Positions 32,723-44,972 of a stretch of 64,000 bases of DNA are shown here, piece by piece (within the stretch, counting starts at the first letter, position 1; each line of letters starts with the position of its first letter). This DNA comes from Euwallacea fornicatus. Its lineage: Eukaryota > Arthropoda > Insecta > Coleoptera > Curculionidae. The stretch spans positions 124,001-188,000 of the forward strand of contig NC_089570.1 in NCBI RefSeq assembly GCF_040115645.1, written 5' to 3'. Under the pieces are notes generated by a model that was not told where the DNA came from, made no database searches, and saw nothing but the letters and a program-made list of their open reading frames with translations. Position numbers and translations under genes: made by a program.

Positions 32723-35700
32723 ATGAATATGTGGGTCCATGGGTTCTGTGCCATTTTGGTTGCTTTGATTAACTTCAGGGTTACCTTCGTGCTAGCAGGT
32801 ATACGTAATAGTTGTTTATTTCATATTGATTGGGCGGATCTATTCGTCCTGCACCGTATCGCAGACGGTAACTCGGACGTCAGAGTGTCCCATAATGTAG
32901 TGACGGTATATATGTAAGAGTGGCAAATAATTGCGTTCGCCTTATTTTCAAGAAACATCTGTTTTAACGTAAAATGCAAAAATTCGTATTATAATAAGCA
33001 ACCTACTAGACTTGCGACCTAAATAAATATTGCATATCGTATATTACTTTATCTTATGCTGCCGTTTAATTTACAAAAATTTGTACTATAGGTTTTACAT
33101 CAAAACAACGTTTTTGAAAATACGGCGAACGCAGTGTGGTCTTCTGCATTCGTCGCTCTGGCGCAATTGGGCATTTGTGAAATGCATTTGTCATTTATTT
33201 ATTATAAAAATGGTTTTTTCCCTTTAAAAATGAAACATGTTTGTTTTCATCTCTAATTCATCAGACTTCGAACACCTGGAAGTAGAGCCGGAACGTATAA
33301 CTCTACCGGTAGGCTTCGAAACTATGCTCACTTGCGATATGAACATAGAGCCCGACCAATTCCAATGGAAATTTTACCCGTCAACGGAGCTCTACAATAG
33401 CAATGCCAACATTCAACTGAGCAACCCTGGTTATCGTTTAATTCCCGAGAATGTTTACAGCATCAAAGGAGATAAATCTGTTTTACCTTTGAAGGTGACA
33501 AGATCAGTACCAATTATTAATTGAAGTATTTTAAAGTTAATTTGTGCAGCTGAAAGAAGAAGACGTGGGCGATTACCAATGCTTGGCATACTATGGGGCC
33601 TCGGTGGTTGCTTCGGTACCCTGGCGGGTCACTCTGTCTCGCATGGGTCCAATGCCTCACCAAGAAACAATTTCGGTGTCGGTGCAGGCAGGTAACACGG
33701 TGAGTTGGAGGTGTTACGTACCAGAATCCAATCCTCCCGCGTATATGTACTACCAAAAAGGGGATCAGTACGTATCGCATCCTAAAGATGCGGATAAGAT
33801 TGGGAGTATGATACTCTCAAATGTTAGCCTGAGCGACTCTAACACTTACAGGTAAGAGTTGATGTTGATGTTGAGGTATTGCGTTAAACTGGTTGAAACA
33901 GTACCAACAAATGTTTTTTCTTATTCTAATTTTTAGATGCACCACAACAAACACTTTCGAAAAGAAAATAATTAATGCAGTACTTAATTTAGAAGTTCTT
34001 CATAATGGACCCATGAAAGCTCCTAGTTTCATTTCCAACCCTGTAACGAAGTACACTGCTCTTAAAGGTATTTTTGACATTGTGATAAATTAAGAGATTC
34101 CACATTGCATTACCTTAGATGCGTGTCTGTTTCTCGAGTGTTCCGCTGTGGGAAATCCCGTTCCCAAAGTATCATGGATTAAACTTCGCTCCCAAATGCC
34201 TTCTAGTCGCATGGAAATCGTGCCAGGTGGTCTTATCATACGAAATGTAACGTCAAATGACGACGGAGTGTATGTTTGTACCCATACAAATTCTCAGGGG
34301 AAATTGTCCCAAGAGATCACCGTTAATTACAATGAGGAGCCGAGCATAAATTGCTCTAATAATACCATCAAGATTAAACAGGGAGAAAACCTCGATTTCA
34401 GCTGCGAGGTTAAAGGTATGTAGGTTTAAAGTTTAATAGTAGTTTAAGGTTTGTCAGTTTGTTCTTGTGCTTCATTACGCAAATTTAATTATGACGTTGA
34501 CGATATTTCAGGGGTTCCCGAGCCACAAATCGTGTGGTTTCTCAACGGGTTCTCCGTATTAAACGATAGTGAAATCGAAGCAGTGGGTAATAAAATTTAC
34601 TTCAGGCCTGTCGAAAAACGGCACGCGGGCAATTTGCAGATATTTGCCCGCAACATTGTCAAGACTGTATATGGTAGTGTAAGCATCAGGGTGTTTCCCA
34701 TAGCGACCAGTATAGATGAAATTACCACGCCTATGCATGGCGGGCAGCGACATAAAAACAAGTAAGTCAAGAAATTTGATTCTTCTGGGTCCCCGGTGCA
34801 ATTGGGATAATTAATCCTTTTCGATTATAGAAAATCTCCGAATACAAAAAGGCCTCCTAAACATAAACCGGCCAAAATGATCCCGCCCAGTCGACCAGTG
34901 ATTTCGAGGGTAAACGATGAAACTGTGGTGGTTCGATGGAACGTCACGACAAACAACGGACTGCCCATTAACTTTTTTAAGATACAGTATAAAGACTTAG
35001 GGCTTGGGACCAACAATAAAGATAGTTATAGAAGCAGTTCAGGTTAGTTCAAAGGTTCGATTCAGTACCAATGATGAATATTTTCTAATAATATGTCACC
35101 AAAAGAAATACCTATCAGTTAACTACAAGTATTTACGGCGTTGTCAACTTGGAATAGGAAAATTTTCGAATTAAAACAGCAAGAGCAAGTCAAACGTTAA
35201 CTCTATAAGCTCCTGATTTGAGGTATATTCATCTATTTCTCACGGAAAAAAAGGAACTGACAGTTAACCAAAAGTATTTACAACTTTGTCGCATTTGCAC
35301 GTTAATTTTTAGAATGGAATACGGCAAACTCGGAAATTCCTTCGGCACAAAGGGCCCATGAAATCACGGAACTCACTCCCGACCACATATATAAATTTCG
35401 CGTGGCCGCAGTGTACCTGAACGACGCCTGCAAATTGAGCCCATTGTCGAAAAAGTTTCACTTACAAACTCTCGATTTCGAGCAACGTAACCCGTTGCCT
35501 CTTTGTAAAATCACGCGCATTGAGACCGTTAATCATACGGCGGTTCAAATATACTGGCAGGTAAGTGAACGCATTTTTTTGTCTGTAGAATCGCTAAATG
35601 ACGAAAGTAATGCCTAGGCAGCTACTTTTTACAATCGCAGTTATAAGATTATTCGTCATTAAACAGTTCGGCCATTAAATACATCACTGTCTACAGATCC

Positions 35701-37699
35701 ATTTCTGTATACGAAATCAAACCTCTAATATTATTATAGTGCAATTCGTTCAACGTGCCCATTGATGGATTCTACATTAATTATATCCTGGCTACAAGAG
35801 CAGGGGACGATTATATGATGACGCCAGTGGAAGGTCAGGACATCAGAAGTGCCATAATTGATCACCTGCAACCGGACACCAGTTACGATTTTAAAATGCA
35901 AAGCTTCACTCAGAAGTTGGCCGGGGAATTTAGTCCATTGATGAAAGGCCGGACGGCCGGTAAAACTAAACGTTATTTTCTGTAGGGATTTTCTGTGATT
36001 TTTTTTTTTTAGCTAATCCCGCAGGTTCTGTGACTACAGTTACGGTTCCGCCAACGAGCAAAAATGTAGATACAAGCGTACCAGATAACAACATCTACGT
36101 TATTGGTGCGGTGTCCGTAATCGTGTTCGGACTACTTGCGACGGGGGTGATATTGCTGTTTGTTTGTAGGAGATGGCAGAAAAACAAACTCTCAGGTATT
36201 GGCCGATATTCCGTTTTAAATGTCGAGTTGGCATCGAAACAAATGTTTTTCGCCTCTTGAAATAATAGACACTGACGGTGGACGACAAACTGATAAAGAT
36301 ATTTGTTCAATTTTTAACATCACTCGTTTTATCAAATTCGGCCAGTGTGATCGCCCGTCAGCCGGAGGATAAACATCTGACTTTCGCGGTAACTGAGTTT
36401 TTTTATAAGTTAGAATAATGTCTTGTAGGCGAACAAGATAAACCGGCGGTTGAGCACCACATCCAAGCCGACGGAAGTGACTACGTGGTAGAACCGAAAC
36501 CTCTACACAGAACCAATGGATGTGCTTTACCCGGGAATAGAATCACCATCACTTCAAACCCCTTAGCAGACGCTGATAAGGTAATAATATGTTCTATACA
36601 TTTACTTAAACACAGATTATCCATTTTTTTCTTTTGTTTTGTTGAGGAATAACGCGTCACACACAAGTAGAAGTTGAATTGCACCCTATTCCTAGTTAAA
36701 CTCAGGGCTCAGACGAAAATCTTTCTTGACATTTTGGCAGCCGTCATTATAATCTAGGAAAAACTTTGTATAAAAAAATGAAAATAAAGAGAACTAAATT
36801 GGATGGCACATGAGTATGTAAAACGAAACGCGCTAAAAATATTTTCGTCCTAGAAGCTGAGGAACCACGGTTTTTGTGTAAACTTGTATAAACAGAAAAC
36901 TTCCATTCCAGGGCTATTGAGACTAGGAATTTCCAGAACATTTCACATATTTTACATATTTACATTCCATACATTTTAATTCTGTTAGTTTTCGTCTTTT
37001 TATAACAAGTTTTCATAGGTATAAATGCAGCCACTAAAATGCTAACAAAGATTTTCATTCTAGTCTGACTGAACTGAAATCAATGCGCAATTTTACACCT
37101 ACTTATATGTGAGGCGTTACTTCTAAACAAAATTTATGAAAAAAAAGGTAATCAGTAAAAACCTCCTAAAAATATTGTAAGGAATATATGGCAAAAAGTT
37201 AATAATTACTATTGTCTGTTCTGTCGTTTGTCTTTCCTTTTGCGTAGCATTCTTCAATTATGCCTCACTAACAACTACGGATTAAGTGTTTGTAAATGCG
37301 AAATAGTTTTAGACATAAACAATCCGAGGGCAATAATTTTGATTTATTTTACTTACAATATATGCATTATTTTTGTCCCAGCAACAGGTTTGTCAACTGT
37401 CTACGAAGAATAATTGTATTCTTCAAGAGAGAATAGTTGACGAACCTTCACTGCGCTCCTCCAAAGCGATACTAAAACTAGGTTAATTCGTCTCTATTCC
37501 AGACATTTCTAGATCGGATTTTTTCCAGAATCCGACCGTGATCGAAATGCGAAATCTAGCCAATAACAATGTGCGTCACCAGTCCGAGCGGCTGAACGCC
37601 CAACTTTCGGAGAGTGCGGACGGCCACGTCAAACACCAACATAAAAAGCAGCTTCGTCGGAGCAGAGAAGACTGTTCCACTGGTAGTAACTACGTGTAA
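32723..37699 (+). CDS. ihog/boi-like: Interference-hedgehog/brother-of-ihog-like Hedgehog co-receptor
   Basis: Twelve coding exons: 32723-32798, 33265-33494, 33550-33851, 33937-34067, 34119-34415, 34512-34761, 34831-35042, 35313-35560, 35740-35959, 36013-36195, 36429-36580, 37529-37699, giving about 823 aa. All junctions are GT-AG and in phase. Layout: signal peptide 1-25 (MNMWVHGFCAILVAL), Ig1 (C49-C113), Ig2 (C157-C204), Ig3 (C254-C300), Ig4 (C342), a basic linker KRPPKHKPAK, two FN3 domains (about 440-550 and 555-652), a membrane helix 683-707 and a cytoplasmic tail with RITITSNPLAD. Four Ig plus two FN3 is the Ihog/Boi plan; these bind Hedgehog with Patched at the cell surface. Odd: Ig4 has Ile389 where the second Cys is expected. 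The last acceptor was chosen to keep the frame. I cannot separate ihog from boi. Confidence 0.88.
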
Positions 37700-39825
37700 A
37701 ATTAACTATAGTAGTGTCGACTGAATTTTCAAACGGGGAAGTTCCGAGTCTAGCAAATTAATCGTTTCTGTGATAAAAAGAAGACAAAATATTCTTTCAG
37801 AAGTTCTTAGGACTTATATGGGATTTTTGCCATTTGGTTGTTTTTTGTATTCGAAATTTAAAAAAGAACCAAGACGGTTTTGTGCCTAATTGAAATAAGT
37901 TTTGTCTCGCAGCTCGCACTAGTGTATATACTTATTTTATATATTGTATAAAGTGTGGAAGTATTTTTAGATTTGAATAGTCGTAGTGTAAACAGTTTTG
38001 TTCATCTCCAGTAGGGAATAGTTAAGCTATTTATTGTGTTGGGTAATATTTTCATTTTTATACATTTTATACCAACGTAGACTTCAATGAATCGTACGAT
38101 TAAGATTACGTTAAGGCCCGGTGAAGTTTAAAATGTGATAGATTTCAGTCTTGCAGATTATACGTTCTGATCAAGATTGAATAATAGTTACATACTACTG
38201 ATTGTATGTAACAATTCGATAAGCACTGCATATATTGCAAATGCAATGTCCGATTTTTTAGGCTTTTGATACCGAGAATAAAGGCTTTATTTTATAGTTG
38301 CGTTTACTAATTATTGCTGGGTAGAAAACTTAATGTTTTTATTTGCTTACTAGTAGTCAAAGGCTTTTCGAAAGAAAAGGAGGAAGCAGGTTAGTTCAAG
38401 GGCAAGAAGTAATATCAACGAATGATATAAAGAGAACGAACATAAAAATGAATCATTACTCCAAGTTATAAAACATTACTCATACTAACAAGGAGACCAT
38501 CATGTTTGTGTACTTAATATATATTGTACAATTAACCCCATCCTATTAATAGGTGTAAGGATTTTATCAGGTCACTTAGACAACGAGAAAAGCGTGTATA
38601 AACTTTTTTTAGACATCTTACACATATTTAAGAAGTTTCACAAAATTGCTGTGTTTTAATGAGTTAAGCGACAGCTTAAATGGTTTTGGATTCGTAGTTC
38701 AAATCGCCTCACATTCCTATTGTTTTTTCAATTTAATAATTTCATGTTATCTGGTAAAACTCTTGCACCTGTTGATAAGAGGGGGTTAACGGTACGTATG
38801 TATAAATATAAATAATATATAAAATAAAGGATTATGTGTAATTATACCAAAATCTTTTTGTTACAAGTTTGATGGTCCCTTTGTAAGAAAAAAAAACTCA
38901 AAACTCGACTGATTTTGTGGTTAAAAAGCACATCAGCTATAATACTCCACTATCTTTAACAATAATCAAAAGTACTGGAGTGAGACCAAAACTCCAAATT
39001 AGTTTTGGTTTTACCCCGTATACTATTGTACGAGTTTTACTCCAAGTTTTAATCCTAGTTTCTGATATTTATTACGATTCATTTTCCTTCGCCATGACAT
39101 CAAGAACCCTTACTAAGTTATATTTAAATTTCGCTTAAAAATATAAAAACTTAATTGTTTATTTATTAAACGAGAAACAATCTAACAATACCTGTGCAAG
39201 TTTGAAATTAAATTTCTTACGCGATCACTGCAACGATAATCCTCAAGTAAGATCATTGCAACCTAGACACAACGAGAAATGACAACGCTGCGTAACATCT
39301 ACATTAAAGCAAAAAAATTGTGATTGTTTTGAATCTGTCTTTAAAAATTAGATTAAATCAACACTCTCAAATAGAGATCTGATAATTAGTATATTCCTCA
39401 CATGAGAAATGTAATTTTTAAATCTTAGCCTGTAGAATAAATATATATAAAAAAATCGTGATGTAAATGTAAAGAAACGGCAATGTGGCGTGTAGTGCGG
39501 TTTAACCTAGCCTTTCAATTAAAAAAAAAACTTGGTTAGAGTTAATTTATAGAGCGGCGCACCTGCGCCATTACCTATTTACATTCCATTCATTATTATT
39601 TTTTTCAGGTTTTTAATGTTTTTTCCTTCCAATTAAATTGTTTGTGATAATACATTATTGAAGATGCTTTTTGGAATATAAATCAGAAGGGAAGAAAGAG
39701 CGAAAATGAAATAGTATTTCTTTTTTCTTCAACAACCATTGATCCCAAGAAATTGCTAATGGACGATATTACCTAGGAATTCGATGTTGTTCAAATTCCG
39801 AGCTACGAATTTGTAGTGTTAAAAC
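37700..39825. other. 3' UTR of the ihog-like gene and intergenic spacer before the kinesin gene
   Basis: A polyadenylation signal AATAAA lies at 38277-38282, about 580 bp after the stop. No coding sequence is seen in the remainder. The promoter of the following gene must lie here, since its ATG is at 39826. Confidence 0.55.
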
Positions 39826-42800
39826 ATGGAAACACGTGTGGAAACTGCTGTACGATTATGTCCGTTACGGGACAATAAAGAACACATAATCTGTGTCGAA
39901 AGTGATCCGTTGAATAACACTATAAAAGTATCAAATAGTCATGTGTATTCTGTAAATCATGCATTGCCTTCAAATTGCTCACAAAATTTAGTATACAAAA
40001 GTGTGGCAGAGCCTTTGGTAGCTTATTTCTTGGAAGGTTGTGATGTTAGCTTAGTAACATTTGGTCAAAAACACACAGGAAAAACATATATGTTGTATGG
40101 ATCAGGTCTTCATTGTGCTGCCAGCGAGGCCGATCAAGGTATTGTTCCTCGCTTTATAAGGGAAGTGTTGGACCTACTTAAAAGTGACAAAAGCAAAGAC
40201 CGGTTGTGGACTTTACATGTAACTTGGTCTCAGATTGTGGGGGAAACCATCCAAGATTTATTGGGAAACTCTTCCATAGAAATTGAAGATTTATTAGATG
40301 CATTTCAATTAATTCAATTAGGGCTGTCCAGTCTTTCAAACCAACAAACCCACTCGCTGTTTACAGTTACTTTAGAACAGCAATGGTTTGTCAATTCCTC
40401 TGTTCACCATAAGATATCAACAGCCAGTTTTGCTGATCTCGCAGGTTGTGAGAAATTATTTATTCAGGATGTCCGAGGACAAATACAGACCTTGCCTAAT
40501 GATCCAGGCTTGCAAGCACTGCAGAATTGCATCATGGCTCTGTCGGATCAATATATCAGAAATGCACAGTTAATTTCTGGTCAAATTCCATACAATCAGT
40601 CAGTATTAACCACACTTCTCAGGGACTCTTTCGGGGGCCGAGCAAAGACCATCCTCCTATGCTCCATCTCGCCTTTAATGCAAGACTTTGGAGAGACTGC
40701 CTATACGTTAGCAGTAGCTTCTAAAGCCCAATTTGTTAACAATTATGTGACAATCAATTCTTACATAACAACTCAGGATGTGGTGGGACAAGAAAATCTA
40801 GATGTTTTCGGACTTCAATTTGCTGCTAATCAGCTCTTAAAACTCGTTGTAAATGCAGAGGAATTATTCCAAAATCTGGTTGGTACAGGTTGCTTGAAAA
40901 AGTCTGAATTGGATCAGATATCCCAGTGGTTGATGCTCAAACAAGAATGTGAGGAATGTTTGAGAGACACCTCAGAACCTCACAGATCTTTAGAAAGGAT
41001 TGATGAGGAAGATGTTGAGGATTGTACTGAAGGGGAACATTCCGAGACTGATGACAGCTTGACTGAAGACGAACAGTGTGGGTGAGTTTTGCTAATCAGG
41101 GTGTCCCATAATTGGAATATATCTTTGAAATTGGGGATGTTGGAATGTTTTTTCAAAACAGCTAAGCAAATTGCAGATAGCAATATCAAATGTTTAAAAA
41201 TGTAGCAACAGTGAACATTTAATACATCCTGTATATGCTTCTAATATTTTACTATTAACTTTACTTATTATGTTTTTGTTTTTTAAGTTTGGATGATTTG
41301 ATTACGGAATTTCAACAGAAAACCGATAATCTAGTCACCAAATGTAACGGAGCTGATATGGCTTCTCGAACACCTCTTATTGACAGCGCCAATAGTTCTA
41401 CTGGTTACGCTTATCATGACAAAGGTAAGTTTTCCTTCAACATTGCCCGCTCCCTTGATCTTTTTTCACTTATTTTATTGTAACCTTGTCCCAATTTAAG
41501 GATTTATTAAATATTATTTTTCATTGGTTGATAACTTCATCGAAAATATTGTATAGGTGCTAGAGGTAGAAGAAATAGCGTTCATTCGTTGGAAGAACTT
41601 CAACAGAAGCATGACGCTATAAATTCATTGACCTTTAGTGGAGAAGATGTAATTGAAGGATGTGATAAAAAAGCGTCTTTTCAGCGACCCATTACTTTAG
41701 AGAATAGAAAGAGGATTTTAAAACAAGTATGGTATTTCAGAAATTAAGAGTGAATTGGAATTTATTTTTTCTTATTTGTAGATAGCACTGACAATAAAGG
41801 GTTACGATAAACAGATTGCCGATTTAAATCAAACAATTGGGGTAAAGCAAATCCTTATAGGGCAACTGTTGAAACATAAAGAAACGAAATCAAGCGCGCA
41901 CTCGAAAATCGAACAGCGATGCCAAAAACTACGAAAGGAGATAAAGAGCACGCAGGAAAAAGTAACACTCTGGCATAAAAAAAATAACGTCTTCATGGAA
42001 ACGAAATACAAGGAGGAACTGGGTGAGGTAGAGGCCAAATTGAAGAGCGCGCAAGACTTGAAAAACATCACAGAAGACGACGATAGGCGTTTAGCAGAGC
42101 TGGAAGGAAGTTTGTTTTCCTCGAAAAAGCAATTGGAAAAGATCTCTAAAATGAGGAAGAAAGAGGAAAAAAGGCGGCAGATGTACGAGTCTTTGTTGGT
42201 AGAGAAAAAAAGCGACAACGCCACAAGCACCGACGAGAACAAGGCCCTGGTACTACTTATGCTCTCCAACTCCGACATGGAAGAGAGCCTCTCAATCTCC
42301 ACAGAAGAACTCGAACGATATCGACACGAGATCAGGAACTTGCGTAAAACGCGGGAGTACCTGGTAGAACAGCGATGTCAAATTGACGCCAAGTCTCAGA
42401 ATAAAAAGATTTTGAACGATGTTCAGGAGAAAAAACTGTTGCAATACGAAGAGGCCATCGAAGCTATAGACTTGGCTATTGAGTACAAGAATGAGTTGCT
42501 TTGCGGCCATCGAAGCACCGACGATAAAACTGTAGAAAAAGTGGAGGAGCCGGGTGACGTTATGTTAATGGACCGCTTGATGCATTTGAGCGAGAACGAA
42601 ATGCGGATGTTGCTATATCGATATTTTCAGAAAGTGATAGTAGTTCTAACAGTTAATTTGCTTTTAATCTAGGGAAGGTCTTCTAGGTTATCGAACTGCG
42701 ATTGAGCGGCAAGCGATTAGAGTTGCAGGTGTTCGATTACGAAAGTCAAAACGAAATTTTAATCAACAGAGTTCAGAACCTGAGCCATAATTTGCAACAG

Positions 42801-43187
42801 GTTAGATTGGAGGGCGAACGGAAGGTTGTTCATTTACATCAGCAATACGAGGATAAAATCCATCTTGTACTGCGACACTTGGCCAACGATACGGGAAGCG
42901 AAGAAGGCCGAGGTATAAGATTATTTGGTAAGTTTTTTTGGTCATTTTCACCGACACATCGTATAGGGAAATATACCCTTACAGGAAGACAAGCGATAAC
43001 GAGAACTGCGGGCAGCGCTAGCGGTACTAAAGTAGACAAAAGTAGTTTGATCGCAAAATTTACTCGAATAGCACGAACGGAAATTGTGCCCAGACAACTT
43101 CAAAACGTAATCCCCACTCCGCAGGCGAAAATAACGAGGACAAAGAACAAACTGTTTATTCAACAAGCCAATAGTGATACTGAATAA
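39826..43187 (+). CDS. cos2/cos: Costal-2-like divergent kinesin (Hedgehog pathway scaffold)
   Basis: Six coding exons: 39826-41081, 41288-41424, 41557-41726, 41782-42633, 42687-42927, 42985-43187, about 952 aa. The N-terminal motor-like domain keeps the P-loop GQKHTGKT (80-87) and switch II DLAGCE (204-209). The switch I region reads NQQTHS (172-177) instead of the usual SSRSH form, so microtubule-driven ATPase may be altered. LLRDSFGGRAKTILLCSISP matches the conserved end of kinesin motors. An acidic linker (EEDVEDCTEGEHSETDD) and a long coiled coil from about residue 520 follow. In flies Costal-2 holds Smoothened, Fused and Ci in one complex. The intron at 42928-42984 is 57 bp and open, so its retention would keep the frame. 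KIF7/KIF27 is the vertebrate alternative. Confidence 0.82.
41097..41231. mobile_element. Short mariner-type MITE relic in the first kinesin intron
   Basis: A 135-bp segment starts CAGGGTGTCCCATAATT and ends ACATCCTG, flanked by TA on the right. The ends resemble those of K1, B2 and D. It is older and degraded. It lies 15 bp after the splice donor at 41082. Confidence 0.55.
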
Positions 43188-43708
43188 TAGTAATGATTGT
43201 GTGTGTGATAAAATTCAATTTAATGTTTTTGTGTGTGTAATGTTCCATAAGGGATATGATTGTTGTTGCGCAATTAGAAATAAATAATAATCATAATACA
43301 GAAAGGAATAAAATTAATATAATCTAAAATTATATGAAGTGTTTTTTCGCTCCCTTACCTTAAATATGTGTTTTTCTTTGGTTTGGCACTACAAATATTT
43401 AATATTGAAGATTAACAAATATTTAAGAGCTCCATGAAATATCGACGTTGCCAAAACAATAAAAATGGCTTGTTTTTGTAGGGCAGATTTTGACACTCAA
43501 AGAACGTCAATGTCACAAGTCATATAATAATAATTTTTGTCAACATAAATAAACAAAACAATGGTTTCGTTTAAGTATGTATAAGTAAAATTGAATTGTG
43601 AAAATATTGCCTCACCTATTAAATAATTAAAAAATACTAGAATTTCGTTTTCGTCTATTTCACTTGTGTATTCTGAATTTACTTGAAAAGATAAGTCCCA
43701 TTTATGCA

Positions 43709-44972
43709 ATGGATCAAATGCTTCCCAGTCCTGGGTTCAGTATACCCAGTATAGGTAATCATATCAATGCTGTGAATTACGAAGAAGCATTATTCCCAAT
43801 TTAAAGGTACCCCCTTGCACCAGCCAGAGGAGGACCAACAAATTCTTCCAAATGCCCTACAACAACAACAGCAACCTGTCACTAGTCAAGTGCCTCCACT
43901 CGCTCCCATGGGTGGACTCACTCCCAACTTGGGTATGGGCAGTGCTATGACTCTACCACATACAAAATATGTGACTGGATTCTCTATGCCCATGGGGTCT
44001 GTACATGGTGGTATGACTCCTCAAACTCCTGTAAGTGTTCTATGAGTCTTAGATAACAATAATTACCAAATGCTTATTTGACCGAATTGAAGATTGAAAT
44101 TGTTTTCTGTTATATTTCAATTTAAATGAAAACTCTATAAACTCACTGTTTTGTGAAAATATGACCAAAAAACATTAGTGTGAATTTCCAGCAACACAGT
44201 ATGATGTCATCAATGGTGAATTTGGGCGGAACTGGTGGAAGCACACCAAACATGAGCGTCGGCACTACTGGTCCAGCTACCCCATCGCCTATGACACCTA
44301 TGACTCCACATTCTGCTGATCCAGGAATCATTCCACAACTCCAGTAATTTCTGTTTTTGTTTAAAAATTTCTATCTTCCCTACTGTTCTATTTGCAGAAA
44401 TATTGTTTCCACCGTAAATTTAAATTGCAAACTTGAACTCAAAAAAATTGCTTTACATGCACGTAATGCTGAATATAATCCGAAACGTTTTGCTGCTGTG
44501 ATAATGAGGATAAGGGAACCGAGGACCACGGCGTTGATTTTTAGCTCTGGAAAAATGGTCTGCACAGGGGCCAAGAGTGAAGAGGATTCAAGATTGGCAG
44601 CTAGGAAATATGCACGAATAATACAAAAATTGGGTTTTCCTGCGAAATTCTTGGACTTCAAGATACAGGTAAGTTTAGCAACTGATTTGTGTTAGAACTA
44701 TTATAAAACTTCTTATTTTCAAGAATATGGTGGGTAGCTGCGACGTGAAATTTCCGATCCGTCTCGAAGGTTTAGTGCTCACTCACAGTTCCTTCAGTTC
44801 CTATGAACCAGAGTTATTCCCTGGGTTAATCTACCGCATGGTGAAACCCCGAATAGTGTTACTGATATTCGTTTCTGGCAAAGTTGTGTTGACTGGCGCT
44901 AAAGTTAGACAAGAAATTTACGAGGCATTCGATAACATATATCCAATTTTAAAGAGTTTTAAGAAGCAGTAA
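43709..44972 (+). CDS. Tbp: TATA-binding protein
   Basis: Five coding exons: 43709-43754, 43807-44030, 44192-44343, 44398-44668, 44724-44972, giving 313 aa. The start MDQMLPSPGFSIPSIG is the usual TBP N-terminus. A Gln/Met/Thr/Pro-rich segment (LQQQQQP, MTPMTPHSADPGI) follows, then the conserved saddle of about 180 aa: two direct repeats, NIVSTVNLNCKLELKKIAL...FSSGKMVCTGAKSE and NMVGSCDVKFPIRLEGLVLT...FVSGKVVLTGAKVR, ending YPILKSFKKQ. TBP binds TATA boxes as part of TFIID and serves all three RNA polymerases in the nucleus. The first intron is only 52 bp. In repeat 1 Asn replaces the Gly of NLGCKL. It lies 520 bp after the kinesin stop. Confidence 0.97.

Noticed and set aside
41829..42302. 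157-codon minus-strand frame
   Set aside because: Shadow of the kinesin coiled-coil exon.
43709..44972. TBP-related factor (TRF) instead of TBP
   Set aside because: The MDQMLPSP start and highly conserved core match canonical TBP.
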